This document shows positions 29,559 to 38,887 of a stretch of 64,000 bases of DNA, one piece after another. The translations under genes and the position numbers were made by a program. Under the pieces are notes generated by a model. It searched no databases. It was not told the DNA's origin and saw nothing but the letters and a program-made list of their open reading frames with translations. Source of the DNA: Chitinophaga pinensis (lineage in GTDB: Bacteria; Bacteroidota; Bacteroidia; Chitinophagales; Chitinophagaceae); assembly GCF_007896845.1 (NCBI RefSeq), contig NZ_VOHS01000005.1, positions 1 through 64,000 of the forward strand, read 5' to 3'. How positions within the stretch are numbered: position 1 is the first letter of the stretch; each line of letters begins with the position of its first letter.

Positions 29559-29954
29559 ATGGCTAAAAAAGTAATCTTACTGGTAGACGACGATTTGGAT
29601 GATCAGGAGCTTTTCGGAGAGGCAATGTCTATAGTTGACAGTGACGCCACCTGCTATTTTGCTTCTGACGGAGAAGAAGGACTGCGCATGCTGGAGAATG
29701 AAAGCCTGGAATGTGACCTTATCTTTCTGGACCTGAATATGCCTAAAATGAATGGCAAACAGTTCCTCGCTGAAATCAAAAAGAAGAACGCCTACCGCGA
29801 CATCCCTGTTGTTATTTTCTCTACTTCGTTGAGAGAAAAAGACGGTATAGAAACTGCTGAGATGGGCGCTGCTCATTTTCTTACCAAACCTTCCAGTTTT
29901 GGTGAATTGTGCAAGCAACTGGAATTGGTATTAGCCAAAGCATTGGCTCAATAA
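29559..29954 (+). CDS. Single-domain response regulator (CheY-like)
   Basis: A 131-residue receiver domain with no output domain. All key residues are present: acidic cluster DDD at 10-12, phospho-acceptor D58 (LIFLDLNMPKMNG), S88 in VVIFSTS and K110 in FLTKPSSF. It resembles the Rcp1-type regulators of Bacteroidota that take phosphate from hybrid or phytochrome-like kinases and pass it on by protein contact. No kinase gene adjoins it. It converges on the GH172-like gene with a 7-base overlap (29948-29954). The promoter element is nearly at the start codon. Confidence 0.92.
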   Translation: MAKKVILLVDDDLDDQELFGEAMSIVDSDATCYFASDGEEGLRMLENESLECDLIFLDLNMPKMNGKQFLAEIKKKNAYRDIPVVIFSTSLREKDGIETAEMGAAHFLTKPSSFGELCKQLELVLAKALAQ

Positions 29955-31102
29955 ACTTCGAGTTTGTCTTTTACAGGCAGTTTCGGAAATGGCTGATGCG
30001 GTTCCGTCTGGTACCAATACACCACAGAAGAAATATCTGAATGCTGCTGCAGATAGCGGCCACCTTCCCGCCAACCGAGGTCTTGTATAGTGACTTTCAG
30101 ATCTTTATCAAAACGCACCGGATCCATGATATGCCAGCGATACATACCGAATCGCTGACGCGCCCGATAAGTACCATCCGGGCGTATTACCTGATGTAAG
30201 CCGGCGTATGGTGTGCAGAACTCAGTATACTTTCCTCCCCGGTCAAAGTTGTATGATCCACAGAAATAGTCTTCGGTACCCGTACCACAGATAGTAGGAA
30301 ATTTGTTATCTCCGTCCATAAAGAATTTAATCTCCCCTTCACCCCACCAACCGGAATTATTCACACCCAGCGCCATAAAAGTACCCACATACTGCCCTTT
30401 TCCTTTGATATTATCGACTAATATATAATCTGATGTTGTATCCGGATTGGTACGACGGAATTGCGCATGGAAATAAGCGGCATCATCGGGTACTTCGGTT
30501 AATGTATAGTCAACCTGATAATACAACGTCATCTGCTCTGTATTGATATTTTCCATGGTAATACGACACTTCTTCCGGAAAGGCATCATCCAGTAGCTAT
30601 TGAAAGCACTTCCCGGATTGACGGTGATCGCCATTGAGTTCAACGGTGCGTATTCATTCCAGGCCATTCCAAAAAAATCTCCTACCGGACATTCTACAGA
30701 AGGTTCCTTTTCATCATCCCAATATACCCTTAAGATGGAATAACGCCATACACCGGTCGGCGTCATCCAGATGTGCTGGATCGCGCCCGGACCTGTTATT
30801 TCGGCCATCGTAAAGGTTTGTCCGGGTTTAATGATCACAAAAGGATTCACCTTCCATCCCTGCCCCAGTTCACGTGCCGGACCGGAAGCATTAGCGGTAT
30901 TTGGTGCACCATCCTTCTGCGGTACTGCCATTCCACCTTTTCCTTTTTCACCGGTAAAATTCTCAGGGCTGATAGAGCGGGTCTTCGCATCGGACAAACG
31001 GTACAGGTTACCCATGTTCATATCCAGACCGTTGAATTGCTGCGCAAACAATGGCATGCAACAGCAGAGTACAAGTAATAATAACGGGAATTTTTTCATC
31101 AT
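29948..31102 (-). CDS. GH172-like (DUF2961) secreted protein
   Basis: About 384 residues from MMKKFPLLLL at 31102, which puts the signal peptide (LLLVLCCCMPLFAQ) first. The DUF2961 pattern is clear: FTMAEITGPGAIQHIWMTP, SILRVYWDDEKEPSVECPVG, DFFGMA, NSYWMMPFRKKCRI, GWWGEGEIKFFMDGD, TICGTGTEDYFCGSYNF and YRWHIMDPVRF. DUF2961 founded family GH172, whose studied members act on fructofuranose or arabinofuranose linkages. The GTGTEDYF block carries the acidic residues expected in the active site. It is a single gene with no SusC/SusD beside it, so the natural substrate is open. Confidence 0.82.
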   Translation of the reverse strand: MMKKFPLLLLVLCCCMPLFAQQFNGLDMNMGNLYRLSDAKTRSISPENFTGEKGKGGMAVPQKDGAPNTANASGPARELGQGWKVNPFVIIKPGQTFTMAEITGPGAIQHIWMTPTGVWRYSILRVYWDDEKEPSVECPVGDFFGMAWNEYAPLNSMAITVNPGSAFNSYWMMPFRKKCRITMENINTEQMTLYYQVDYTLTEVPDDAAYFHAQFRRTNPDTTSDYILVDNIKGKGQYVGTFMALGVNNSGWWGEGEIKFFMDGDNKFPTICGTGTEDYFCGSYNFDRGGKYTEFCTPYAGLHQVIRPDGTYRARQRFGMYRWHIMDPVRFDKDLKVTIQDLGWREGGRYLQQHSDISSVVYWYQTEPHQPFPKLPVKDKLEVY

Positions 31103-31151
31103 CTTTTGCTTTGAATATATAAAGTACAAAATGAAGTGGTAAAAAGAAAAA

Positions 31152-31179
31152 CGCGCAGACATTTTTATCTGTCTGCGCG
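31152..31179 (-). terminator. Rho-independent terminator of macrodomain gene
   Basis: Perfect 10-base stem CGCGCAGACA/TGTCTGCGCG with an 8-base loop. On the minus strand it is followed by TTTTTCTTTTT. It lies about 45 bases after the macrodomain gene stop. Confidence 0.85.
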
Positions 31180-31222
31180 CTATACTTATCGGGCACTGGT
31201 TATCTGAAACACCAATACCCGC

Positions 31223-31741
31223 CTAATTTCTCGATAATAACTCCGAATAAATATCATAGTTTTCTTTCTCATGACACACAAATATCAGATTAGTGATCCT
31301 GTTATCCTGTGCCAGAAATTCCTTTACCGCAGCTACCGCAATTTCAGCAGCAATCTGCTTTGGAAAATGATATACGCCGGTACTGATATTCGGAAAGGCA
31401 ATTGTCTCTACACCATTCTTTACAGCCAGCAGCAGGCTATTGATATAAGCGTTTCTCAGTAATCTCTTTTCCTCTTCATTCCCTTTATTCCATACAGGCC
31501 CTACCGTATGGATCACATATTTTGCAGGCAGTTTACCTGCCGTAGTAATCACAGCCTCACCAGTTGCACACCGACCCTGTTTATCTCTGATCCTCCGGCA
31601 CTCTTCCAGTATTGCAGGACCACCCGCCCTGTGTATCGCACCGTCAACACCACCTCCGCCTAATAAAGAAGAATTAGCGGCATTTACGATGGCATCTGCT
31701 TTTATCTGGGTGATATCTCCCTGTATTAATGTAATCTTCAT
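31223..31741 (-). CDS. Macrodomain protein, ADP-ribose/O-acetyl-ADP-ribose hydrolase type
   Basis: A 172-residue single macrodomain of the MacroD/YmdB type. The signature is complete: GDIT at 8-11, [26 protein letters not shown] (first ribose and catalytic loops, about 16-41, with N20, N23 and the GGGVDGAIH loop containing D33), [22 protein letters not shown] and the second loop [12 protein letters not shown]. Such enzymes remove acetyl from O-acetyl-ADP-ribose or ADP-ribose from proteins. It appears monocistronic, with its own terminator. Confidence 0.93.
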   Translation of the reverse strand: MKITLIQGDITQIKADAIVNAANSSLLGGGGVDGAIHRAGGPAILEECRRIRDKQGRCATGEAVITTAGKLPAKYVIHTVGPVWNKGNEEEKRLLRNAYINSLLLAVKNGVETIAFPNISTGVYHFPKQIAAEIAVAAVKEFLAQDNRITNLIFVCHEKENYDIYSELLSRN

Positions 31742-31757
31742 ATGTCTGTCATATGTT

Positions 31758-32017
31758 TTATTGCCAGTCCCGTTGAATGTAAGGGCCCGTCTTTATAACT
31801 TTACGCAAATCTACAGCCGTTTTCAGATAATCTGTCTCTGTCTTCACAAATAGACTATTCTGCTGGTACTGGTTCCCTCCATATTCACCGCCGTCTTTCT
31901 GTACTGATTGATATGCTCATTCACCGTCTGACTCTGTTCCCTGATATGCTCCCGCAGACTGTCAGTCTGAGCCATTGCAGGCATTCGCGTTAACAGTAGC
32001 AGTATGATTCTAAACAT
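31758..32017 (-). pseudogene. Small secreted hypothetical protein, one frameshift
   Basis: An 87-codon frame when repaired. It starts MFRIILLLLLTR-like with a short signal peptide ending PAMAQ, continues TDSLREHIREQSQTVNEHIN, then must shift one base near 31907 to read SVQKDGGEYGGNQYQQNSLF and [18 protein letters not shown], ending PYIQRDWQ. Both parts end or begin nowhere sensible alone, and the combined protein has a heptad-like charged helix after the signal peptide. The missing base would be a T in ATT. No family recognised. Probably a small periplasmic or secreted protein, broken by a sequence error. Confidence 0.5.
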
Positions 32018-32094
32018 AGATATAATACTTTAAAACACACCCAAATTAATAAAATTAATAACTTGTGGTCCTGTAGCGACTTTTAAATACAAAT

Positions 32095-33351
32095 ATGAAT
32101 AAAACAGCAGGCTCTTAATTATTCTATCGATTTTAGTGGTTATTCTGTTTACCGCCGGTTTACTGTACATCATCTTTTCCACTATGCATGAACATAGCAG
32201 AAAAACTATACAAAGTGATGCCGTCATTTATACACAGGAAGGTAAAACAGTGCTGGCTGCCGTGTTGAAAGAATTTAACGCACATGCTGTACGTAAGGGT
32301 GGCGGCACAACCAGTGTATCCGGTTCCTCCAGTTATTATGCCTGTGCATTCGATCTGGAAAAAGGAGAAAAATTATGGAGTATTAAGCTGAACGCAAAGA
32401 ATAATCTGGGGAAGAACTGGGGAGATGCAGTGTTGCTGGGACAGTCTGCTAAATATCTTTTTTTCTCCCGGAACGAACTGTATGTGATCAATAAAGAAGA
32501 TGGCCAACTGGTGGCCGGTAATAAAGACCTGAAAGGTATAGCAGATAAGTTAATGAACGAAAGCTCACTATTTCCTGATTTCATCAGTAACTACCTCTAC
32601 GATGATTCCCTGCAGGCAGTTGTTATAAAAGGCTCCGACGGACTGGCATATCTGCTGGATGGAAATACCCTGCAAACGCGTCCGGCACCGGGTATTAATA
32701 TTGTTAAGTACTTCAATGAGAAACAACAACTGATCAGTAAGACCGCCATTAGCAATTACCACCGGCAACTGGTAACGTTCACTAAAGAGAATGGGCAATT
32801 GTATGCCTTTATGGATGACAATGATCTTGCACTACTACAGAAGGGCGAAGCCCCACCTTATGGCACCAAAGAAGCACCAAGACGCTCACTCTATACCACA
32901 GCAGCTTCCAATCCGGTTACTGACCTGAAACAAATGAGTGAAGATGTATTTCTTTTTGGTGGTTTTTGAAGGCGACAGGTATTGACAGCAGCATTTTTAA
33001 TAAGAATGAACCTGGTTTTTATGAAGGTGCCTATGAACTGATCAGCAGGGTAATCAAAATACACAGACAGCATTGCGCCTGCCGGATGACGGTCATATCA
33101 TACTGCACAAAGCGTCTATTGCGTCCAATGCCACCATTATGATCACAGCCGTCGATACAAGTGGCAACAAACGCTGGCATATCCCTACCAATTTCCGTAA
33201 TATCAGTAAGGTATTGCAGATAAAAGAACAGTTATTTATCCTTTCCGGCGGATCAGATAACAGTAACGGCGAAGCCGGAAAAATACTGATACTATCCCTG
33301 AGTGACGGTAAAGCCAGAACGTATAATTTTAAAGAAGGCAAATTCATTTAA
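32095..33351 (+). pseudogene. Membrane-anchored beta-propeller-like protein, three frameshifts
   Basis: The protein starts MNKTAGS at 32095, then continues in the next frame with LIILSILVVILFTAGLLYII, an N-terminal membrane anchor. After about 30 residues come repeated strand blocks typical of PQQ/WD-like propellers: YYACAFDLEKGEKLWSIKL, YLFFSRNELYVINKEDGQLV, QAVVIKGSDGLAYLLDGNTL and SGNKRWHIPTNF. Frame changes fall at TT 32115-32116, at the T5 run 32963-32967 and near 33046. Restoring one base at each gives a continuous protein of about 420 residues. It resembles the PA2928-type propeller family from memory, with low certainty. Function unknown; position suggests a sensor or binding role at the membrane. 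Confidence 0.6.
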
Positions 33352-33367
33352 TATTCAGAAAAAAGAA

Positions 33368-33389
33368 AGGCCGGCAAACTTGCCGGCCT
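33368..33389 (-). terminator. Terminator of the ten-gene minus-strand operon
   Basis: Perfect 10-base stem AGGCCGGCAA/TTGCCGGCCT with a 2-base loop as written (about four unpaired bases in RNA). On the minus strand the hairpin is followed by TTCTTTTTTCTG. It lies about 45 bases after the last gene of the SusC/SusD operon and also 16 bases after the propeller gene coming from the other side. Confidence 0.85.
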
Positions 33390-33431
33390 GCGGATCTAAA
33401 ACCTCCTGATTTCGAGGGAACAGGAAAAAGT

Positions 33432-34814
33432 TTATGGTCGCTTTAAAAGTCTCCACTCGGCCATCTGGAATAAGGTGGCATTCTTCACCGCTGTAATATT
33501 CAGGCGATAGAACTTAAAAGCTACCTGATTGGAAAAAGTATATTTTACCGTCAGGAAACGGGAACCAAAAGACTGATCTGTACGGGTATCCAACACTGTC
33601 CAGTCAGAACCATTGTCTGACCCTTCCAGCGTCCAGTTCTTAGGATCACGTTCTGGTGCATCATTAGCAGAAGTCATGGTATAAGCACCTGTAGTTATCG
33701 GTGTAGCGAATTCCAGCTGTGCCCATAAAGTAGAGAAATCAAACAACAGGAACTTGGAGTTCACATTGTTATCAATCAATTTACCAGAGGTTTCGTTTGC
33801 ATTGCTGGTATTCTCATACTGTGTCTTATAACCAATATTGGTGTTGGTAATATCCGTTTCTATCAGTTTGGAAGGATCCAGTTTCATTACCACTTTGCTA
33901 CGTGTCTCATCCAGCAGGTGACGGGTAGGGTTACTCAGACTTAAGGCCAGTACAGGTTTATTCAACTCATACTTTTTCAGTGATTCTGTTTTTACTACCA
34001 GATCGAATCTTGCTGTATTGCTATTGGCAGGAAAGTTCAGAGTAGAAGGAATGGTATAATCATCTCCTTCTTTCAGCAATGTAGATCCTGCCAGTGTACC
34101 ATCGTCAATCAAAGCCTGCGCAGTGTCAGCGCTGGTACTGATATTCACCGCAAAAGATCCTCCGGCTACACCACCAAGCGTTACACTTACCGGCAATACT
34201 ACAAAGCTGGTACCCAACGTGTGATCCGTACCGGAAGGCTGTTGCAATACACTACCGCCACCTGTAAAGAAGAGATAATGTATATCCTCCTGTCTGATCA
34301 CTTCTGTTGTATTGATCAATATGATTGCCATCTTTCCGCTGGCGTCCAATGTATTGTGTTTTCCCACATCTGCGAGGCTGACAGCCAGCGCCAGTGTCTT
34401 ACCGTAATACTTTTCTATCGCCTGCATGCTAACCTGCAAAGGAATAGACAGTGTATCGATACCAAACCTGACTTCAGCGGTTTTAGCCAGCTGATAATAA
34501 CTCTCTTCCAGTAATACAGCGTCTCCCAGTTGTCCGGCGTCAATCATATGCCGGATCGTATCATTATTCACATGTACATCTACTGTGAATATCTTAGGCG
34601 CGGTGGCAGACAGCACGATACCGACAGGTATAGAGACGTTATCAACAGTCCGGGTGTAATTATTACCCGACGGCACCGTGATGCGTCCGTTGGTACTACG
34701 GATGGAGACATTTACCGGCGACAGTTGTTCGTCGTTAAACTTTTCATTCTTCTTGCAGGAGCATAATCCTGACAGACATAGCAGCAACAGCACAGGGAAT
34801 ATATTGCGACTCAT
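33432..34814 (-). CDS. Surface lipoprotein with DUF1735 repeats and discoidin (F5/8 C) domain
   Basis: About 460 residues from MSRNIFPVLLLL at 34814. The lipobox is SGLCSCKKNEK. Two DUF1735-type beta-sandwich repeats follow (one with TVDVHVNNDTIRHMIDAGQL and LEESYYQL, the other with NISTSADTAQALIDDGTLAG and LKEGDDYTIPS). The C-terminal about 140 residues are a discoidin/F5-8 type C module: SGKLIDNNVNSKFLLF, LWAQLEFATPITTGAY, TLEGSDNGSDWTVLDTRTD and FKFYRLNITAVKN. Such modules bind glycans at the surface. It is the last gene of the operon, and binding rather than catalysis is expected. Confidence 0.8.
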   Translation of the reverse strand: MSRNIFPVLLLLCLSGLCSCKKNEKFNDEQLSPVNVSIRSTNGRITVPSGNNYTRTVDNVSIPVGIVLSATAPKIFTVDVHVNNDTIRHMIDAGQLGDAVLLEESYYQLAKTAEVRFGIDTLSIPLQVSMQAIEKYYGKTLALAVSLADVGKHNTLDASGKMAIILINTTEVIRQEDIHYLFFTGGGSVLQQPSGTDHTLGTSFVVLPVSVTLGGVAGGSFAVNISTSADTAQALIDDGTLAGSTLLKEGDDYTIPSTLNFPANSNTARFDLVVKTESLKKYELNKPVLALSLSNPTRHLLDETRSKVVMKLDPSKLIETDITNTNIGYKTQYENTSNANETSGKLIDNNVNSKFLLFDFSTLWAQLEFATPITTGAYTMTSANDAPERDPKNWTLEGSDNGSDWTVLDTRTDQSFGSRFLTVKYTFSNQVAFKFYRLNITAVKNATLFQMAEWRLLKRP

Positions 34815-34845
34815 ATCAACGTATTTGCGGTTTTTAAATAAATGT

Positions 34846-36570
34846 TCAGAGGCTGGCATAAGAGGTGACCCATACCCTTCCATCCATCTGCCATTTTGTA
34901 TCTGCGGCTATCTGCAGCCAGTTCAGCACCTGACGCGCTACATCTACCGGTTGTGGCACCAGTTGTGCGAGATTGGTGGCGGTACTTGGGCACATCAGAT
35001 CATTAAAATCATCCCATTGATAAGCACCATGTATGACAAAGTCATGCTGGTATTCCGACTGATCTTTGAAGACACCGCCAAAGCCATCCCGGCAAGGCCA
35101 GTATCCGATCAGGTAATCCCGGTAAGGATGAGAAGATGGCAGCTCTTCCGCGCACACATAGGTCCTTATCACACTATCCGGTAAAGCGGCGCGCCAGAAA
35201 CGAATCTCAGTAACATTGGCATTCAGCCAGCGATTATCATCCACCACGTTAGCCGGTACCCAACCCAATGTGAGCGGCGAACCATTGTCGAAATTGCCAT
35301 AAGAGGTAATTTCCTGTTCTGTGTTGAAATTACCGTCAGTGAACAGGCGGATGAAACGTTTATTATCTCTGTTCAGGAATACTGCAGTCAGGTCATGCCA
35401 TTTACCATCACTGATATTAGCGCCGGTCACCATATTGAAACCGGCACCATTCTGTCCGTAGTGTACACCCCATGCATTTGTTTCCAGAGACATACTCCAG
35501 CCGGTGTTCTTCCACCAGTCATCAGACAGGTTGTTACCAATGATATTAGGATAAGTATAGGAATAGTCGCCATAGATCGTCTTGTTCTTTTTGATCTTCA
35601 GAGCAATGGTCATTTCATTGGTCTTACCGAGATTCAGATCTTCTTTCCCCTGATTGATATCTGCATATACGGCGGTAGCAGCAGTTTTACCATACAGTCT
35701 GACAGACTTACCGGTATAACGGTTACCTGTGTAAGGGCGGTCAATAAAATTGGGCACATAACGCGGAGAATAGAAGATTGTGAAAGTATTGATCTTAGGA
35801 TTGCTGAGAATCGTACCATCATCTTCTTCCGGTCTGAGTTCGTGCGGACCGCCATTACCGGAGGTAACGATCACCAGCCAGTTCTCATGTGCATAGTTCT
35901 TACGCTGCTTCAATGCGTTCATGATATTACCGATGTAATCATCTACTCTTTGGATAGCGGCTTTGTATTCCGGTACACTTACATCATAACCATATGCTTT
36001 ACCAGCAGAGGCAACCTGTCCGAACTGACCGAATATGAGACCGGCGGTATCGATCTTCAATTCATCTATTATTGCCAACTCTGTCGCGTCATCATCATTT
36101 GCAAAAGTGCGGTTCACATCTGCATCGGTGATCAGCATTTTACCCAATGAGTCGGAAGCGCTGTATGCTGCAATACGAAAATCGGGCATACGGGCTTTGA
36201 TGTATTTGAAGAACACCGGGTACTGTGACAGCCGGTTATCACTGAAATCACTTTTTACCACACCATGCTTTTCTTTGCGCACACCTGTCAACAGATCTGC
36301 CCATGCGGTAGCAGACAGATTCAGTGTATCACTGATGCTATTCCATGAATAGATTGCATTATCTCCCAGCATCTGTAAATGAGTCGCCTGTGCACTTCTT
36401 ACAGATTCACCCCGTGCTCCGTCTACGACCAGAAACAGTATTTTAGGCTGTCTGCCTGTCACACCGGTTGTATCTTCATATTCCCTGTTTTCCAGCATCC
36501 GGTCATAGCCTTTGTTACAGGCTACACAAAGTACACCGATGATGATGGTCAGCCATCTGAGCTTCTTCAT
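34846..36570 (-). CDS. Lipoprotein with degenerate phosphatase-fold domain and LamG domain
   Basis: 574 residues from MKKLRWLT at 36570, lipobox IGVLCVACNKG. Residues 40-265 follow the type I phosphodiesterase/alkaline-phosphatase fold: ILFLVVDGARGE with the metal-binding D50, ATAWADLLTGVRKEKHGV in the nucleophile region, and IMNALKQRKNYAHENWLVIVTS. However, the metal ligands are missing. The usual DHxGH is ASAGK (187-191), and the usual SDHG is SGNG (237-240). The second half contains a LamG/concanavalin-like domain (MTIALKIKKNKTIYGDYSY, WSMSLETNAWGVHYGQNGAG, KWHDLTAVFLNRDNKRFIRL). A DUF4983-like tail ends the protein. I therefore expect a binding protein, not an active hydrolase. It overlaps nothing and sits inside the SusC/SusD operon. 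Confidence 0.75.
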   Translation of the reverse strand: MKKLRWLTIIIGVLCVACNKGYDRMLENREYEDTTGVTGRQPKILFLVVDGARGESVRSAQATHLQMLGDNAIYSWNSISDTLNLSATAWADLLTGVRKEKHGVVKSDFSDNRLSQYPVFFKYIKARMPDFRIAAYSASDSLGKMLITDADVNRTFANDDDATELAIIDELKIDTAGLIFGQFGQVASAGKAYGYDVSVPEYKAAIQRVDDYIGNIMNALKQRKNYAHENWLVIVTSGNGGPHELRPEEDDGTILSNPKINTFTIFYSPRYVPNFIDRPYTGNRYTGKSVRLYGKTAATAVYADINQGKEDLNLGKTNEMTIALKIKKNKTIYGDYSYTYPNIIGNNLSDDWWKNTGWSMSLETNAWGVHYGQNGAGFNMVTGANISDGKWHDLTAVFLNRDNKRFIRLFTDGNFNTEQEITSYGNFDNGSPLTLGWVPANVVDDNRWLNANVTEIRFWRAALPDSVIRTYVCAEELPSSHPYRDYLIGYWPCRDGFGGVFKDQSEYQHDFVIHGAYQWDDFNDLMCPSTATNLAQLVPQPVDVARQVLNWLQIAADTKWQMDGRVWVTSYASL

Positions 36571-36587
36571 ATATGCGGTTAATTTTA

Positions 36588-38157
36588 TCATTTAAATAAC
36601 AGGCGGACTACATTACTGATCTCTTTTTCATTGAAACGGTTGAATCGTCCCATGAGCAATGCCTGTGTTTGTCCGGAAGAGTTGATTGTCTCGAATACTT
36701 TGGAAAGGTTGCCGGAGAAGTCACCGGTATTGTTGTAACCCTGAGCCAGTTTGCCCGTATTATCCAATACCATGAAGCCACTGCGATGCACACCGTCATA
36801 GCGGTTGAAATTACCGTTGACGATCACCATGCCATTACTCAGCTGCTGTGCGCACCAATAATTTTCATTACTGGCTTTACCCCGCACATTGAACTGCGGA
36901 TCAGGTGTACCGTCTGCTTTCAGCATAACCAATCCACTGGCAGGCGCATTATCAAACTTGATAAAACTGCCGGATAGGATGAACCGCTGCGTAGTTTCAT
37001 TGAAACGGATAGAGAGAATAGAGTTATCTGCCCCACCACCGCCAAAGCCGGGATCCAGACTTCCATCTACATTGATGCGGGCGATATATGGCGCCGGTTG
37101 CCCGTTATAGCGGGTAAAACGTCCTACAATAATGATCTTCCCGTCTGCCTGCTGATAAGCATCTGCAATAGGGCCGTTAGGGCCATCAAAACTTCTATGG
37201 CGCGTCAGGTCATAATTGAAGGATGAATCCAGAGAACCGTCCGGAAGGAAACGAACCAGCTGGCGTACCAGCACACTGTCTGTGATCAGGGAATCTCTTT
37301 CTTTCAGGTAATCAGATTTACCATATATAAACTGCAGGTAGTAATTGAAGCCACCTATTGCGGTAATGCGGTTATTATGGACAAACAGTTTAGAGATACG
37401 GCCGTCAGTACCACCGTTGAAAGCTGGCACGGTGTCTTTGCCTGTAAAAGTGGTCACGCTCACAGAATCGATTGAGCCATTGCTGTTTAGTACTGTGATA
37501 TTATGGATCTCCGCCTGATGAATATCATAAGAGGCAAAATTGCCGCCCACTACAAGTTTACCACTAGGCAAAGCTGCAATACTATTCAGGGAACCATCGG
37601 CGCCTCTTCCTGATTGCAGACTACGATCCATTTCTCCATCTCTGGAAGTGAGTACGATCCGGCTGATAGGTCTTACAATGCCTTTACGTTCATAATCCAG
37701 AAAATCTCCTATCAGTAAAAGCCGGCCGTCTGCATAACGATACACATCATTCACCCAGTTGTTGGCGCCTACCACTACTTTGTAGTTAGGGTCAATATCC
37801 AGATTACCTCTTACTCTGAAGAGCGGACCAAAAAATCTGGTCTCCGATGGTAGCGGAAGTTACGCCTGTACTGGCGGCAACGGGTACCTTTACCTGTATG
37901 CCGGCGGAATCTACTTTCACAATTTCACCCGGTTCTCCATTGAAATTGAAAAGCAGGGCATCCTTATGTTTTACGAGTCCTTTCCCTTTAAAGGTGATCA
38001 CCGTACCCGGTGCTGCTTCTGAAGGCGCTGGTATTTCCGTACTGAGTTGTACACCCAGTGGTTCCTTTCCACCAGCATAAGGATCTTCGTATTTTTCATC
38101 TTTCTTGCAGGCGCCAATGGCAAGCATCAGCAGCACTGCTGTTGTTATTCTTCTCAT
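36588..38157 (-). CDS. Lipoprotein with TIG domain and delta-60 propeller repeats, one frameshift
   Basis: The N-terminal part (37829-38157) has a lipobox LMLAIGACKKDEKYEDPYAGG and a TIG/IPT domain (PAPSEAAPGTVITFKGKGL, KVDSAGIQVKVPVAA), resembling DUF5008. It then loses frame in a T6 run (plus-strand A6 at 37830-37835). The other frame continues GPLFRVRGNLDIDPNYKVVV and runs to 36588 with five or more delta-60 style repeats such as RFLPDGSLDSSFN, INVDGSLDPGF and LKADGTPDPQFN. These form a propeller. Removing one T restores a protein of about 520 residues. Surface binding is the likely role. It follows the fasciclin lipoprotein by 18 bases. Confidence 0.75.
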
Positions 38158-38175
38158 GTGATACTGACTTTTTTA

Positions 38176-38877
38176 TTAACCTCCGTTTTCCATTGCAGCG
38201 ATCACATCGGAGACAAAGAGATATGAGCTAAAACCGAAATAAAGATGATTGTCATTGATCGTATGCACCACACCATTATAGGTGGTGATATTACAGGAAG
38301 CAATACGTTCAATGATCCAGTTTTCCTTTGGCTTTGCCGGATCCGGTATCCATGCAAGCGTCAACTGGCGGTAGCCAACATATTTCACCCCATTATCATC
38401 ATTATAGATAACACCGATGTTCATAGGTGTACCAAACCATGACAGGTATCCTTGTCCGGGATAGGTATTCAACAGGTTGTAATCTATCTGTGGATAATCT
38501 TTCAGCTCATTGGCACCGTGGAACATGTACATCTGCAGATACTTCTGCCAGATGCGCTGTGGTACATCAGCGAGCGTTTTTATTGTGTCATATCCCTGAT
38601 AATACAGGTTGTAATTCAGTTCACGTACCAACCGGAGTATGCTTCTATCGGTCGGGGCAAAAAAGGTCAGGGTATCACTTTTGAATACCTCTTCCATTCC
38701 TGCCAGTCTCACTACTGTGGCCAGTGAATCAAAATAGAGCGGAACCGCATCGAGGTAATCCATGGTTGTTCCTTTAAAAGCAGGATCATGCTTGCCTGAA
38801 TCCTGAAAGTATTCATCTTTTTTACAGGCAGTGAATACCATAAAAAAGGCTGTCATTAAACAGAGTATTGTCCGCAT
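38176..38877 (-). CDS. Fasciclin-domain lipoprotein
   Basis: A 233-residue lipoprotein (lipobox MVFTACKKDE). The single fasciclin (FAS1) domain is recognised by TMDYLDAVPLYFDSLATVVR, TLTFFAPTDRSILRLVRELN (the FAPTDxA-type box) and, near the end, NGVVHTINDNHLYF, the H2 box in which VVHxIDxVL is typical. FAS1 domains mediate adhesion or binding. The gene lies 11 bases behind a SusD gene and 18 before the TIG gene. A second fasciclin gene with extra CBM modules occurs at 44653-46254 behind the other SusC/SusD pair, so this accessory is a repeated element of the operon. Confidence 0.85.
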   Translation of the reverse strand: MRTILCLMTAFFMVFTACKKDEYFQDSGKHDPAFKGTTMDYLDAVPLYFDSLATVVRLAGMEEVFKSDTLTFFAPTDRSILRLVRELNYNLYYQGYDTIKTLADVPQRIWQKYLQMYMFHGANELKDYPQIDYNLLNTYPGQGYLSWFGTPMNIGVIYNDDNGVKYVGYRQLTLAWIPDPAKPKENWIIERIASCNITTYNGVVHTINDNHLYFGFSSYLFVSDVIAAMENGG

Positions 38878-38887
38878 AAAACAGTTT

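Noticed and set aside
35395-36150. 251-codon open frame opposite the phosphatase-fold gene
   Set aside because: Shadow of the coding strand, Ile/Thr/Cys-rich without domains.
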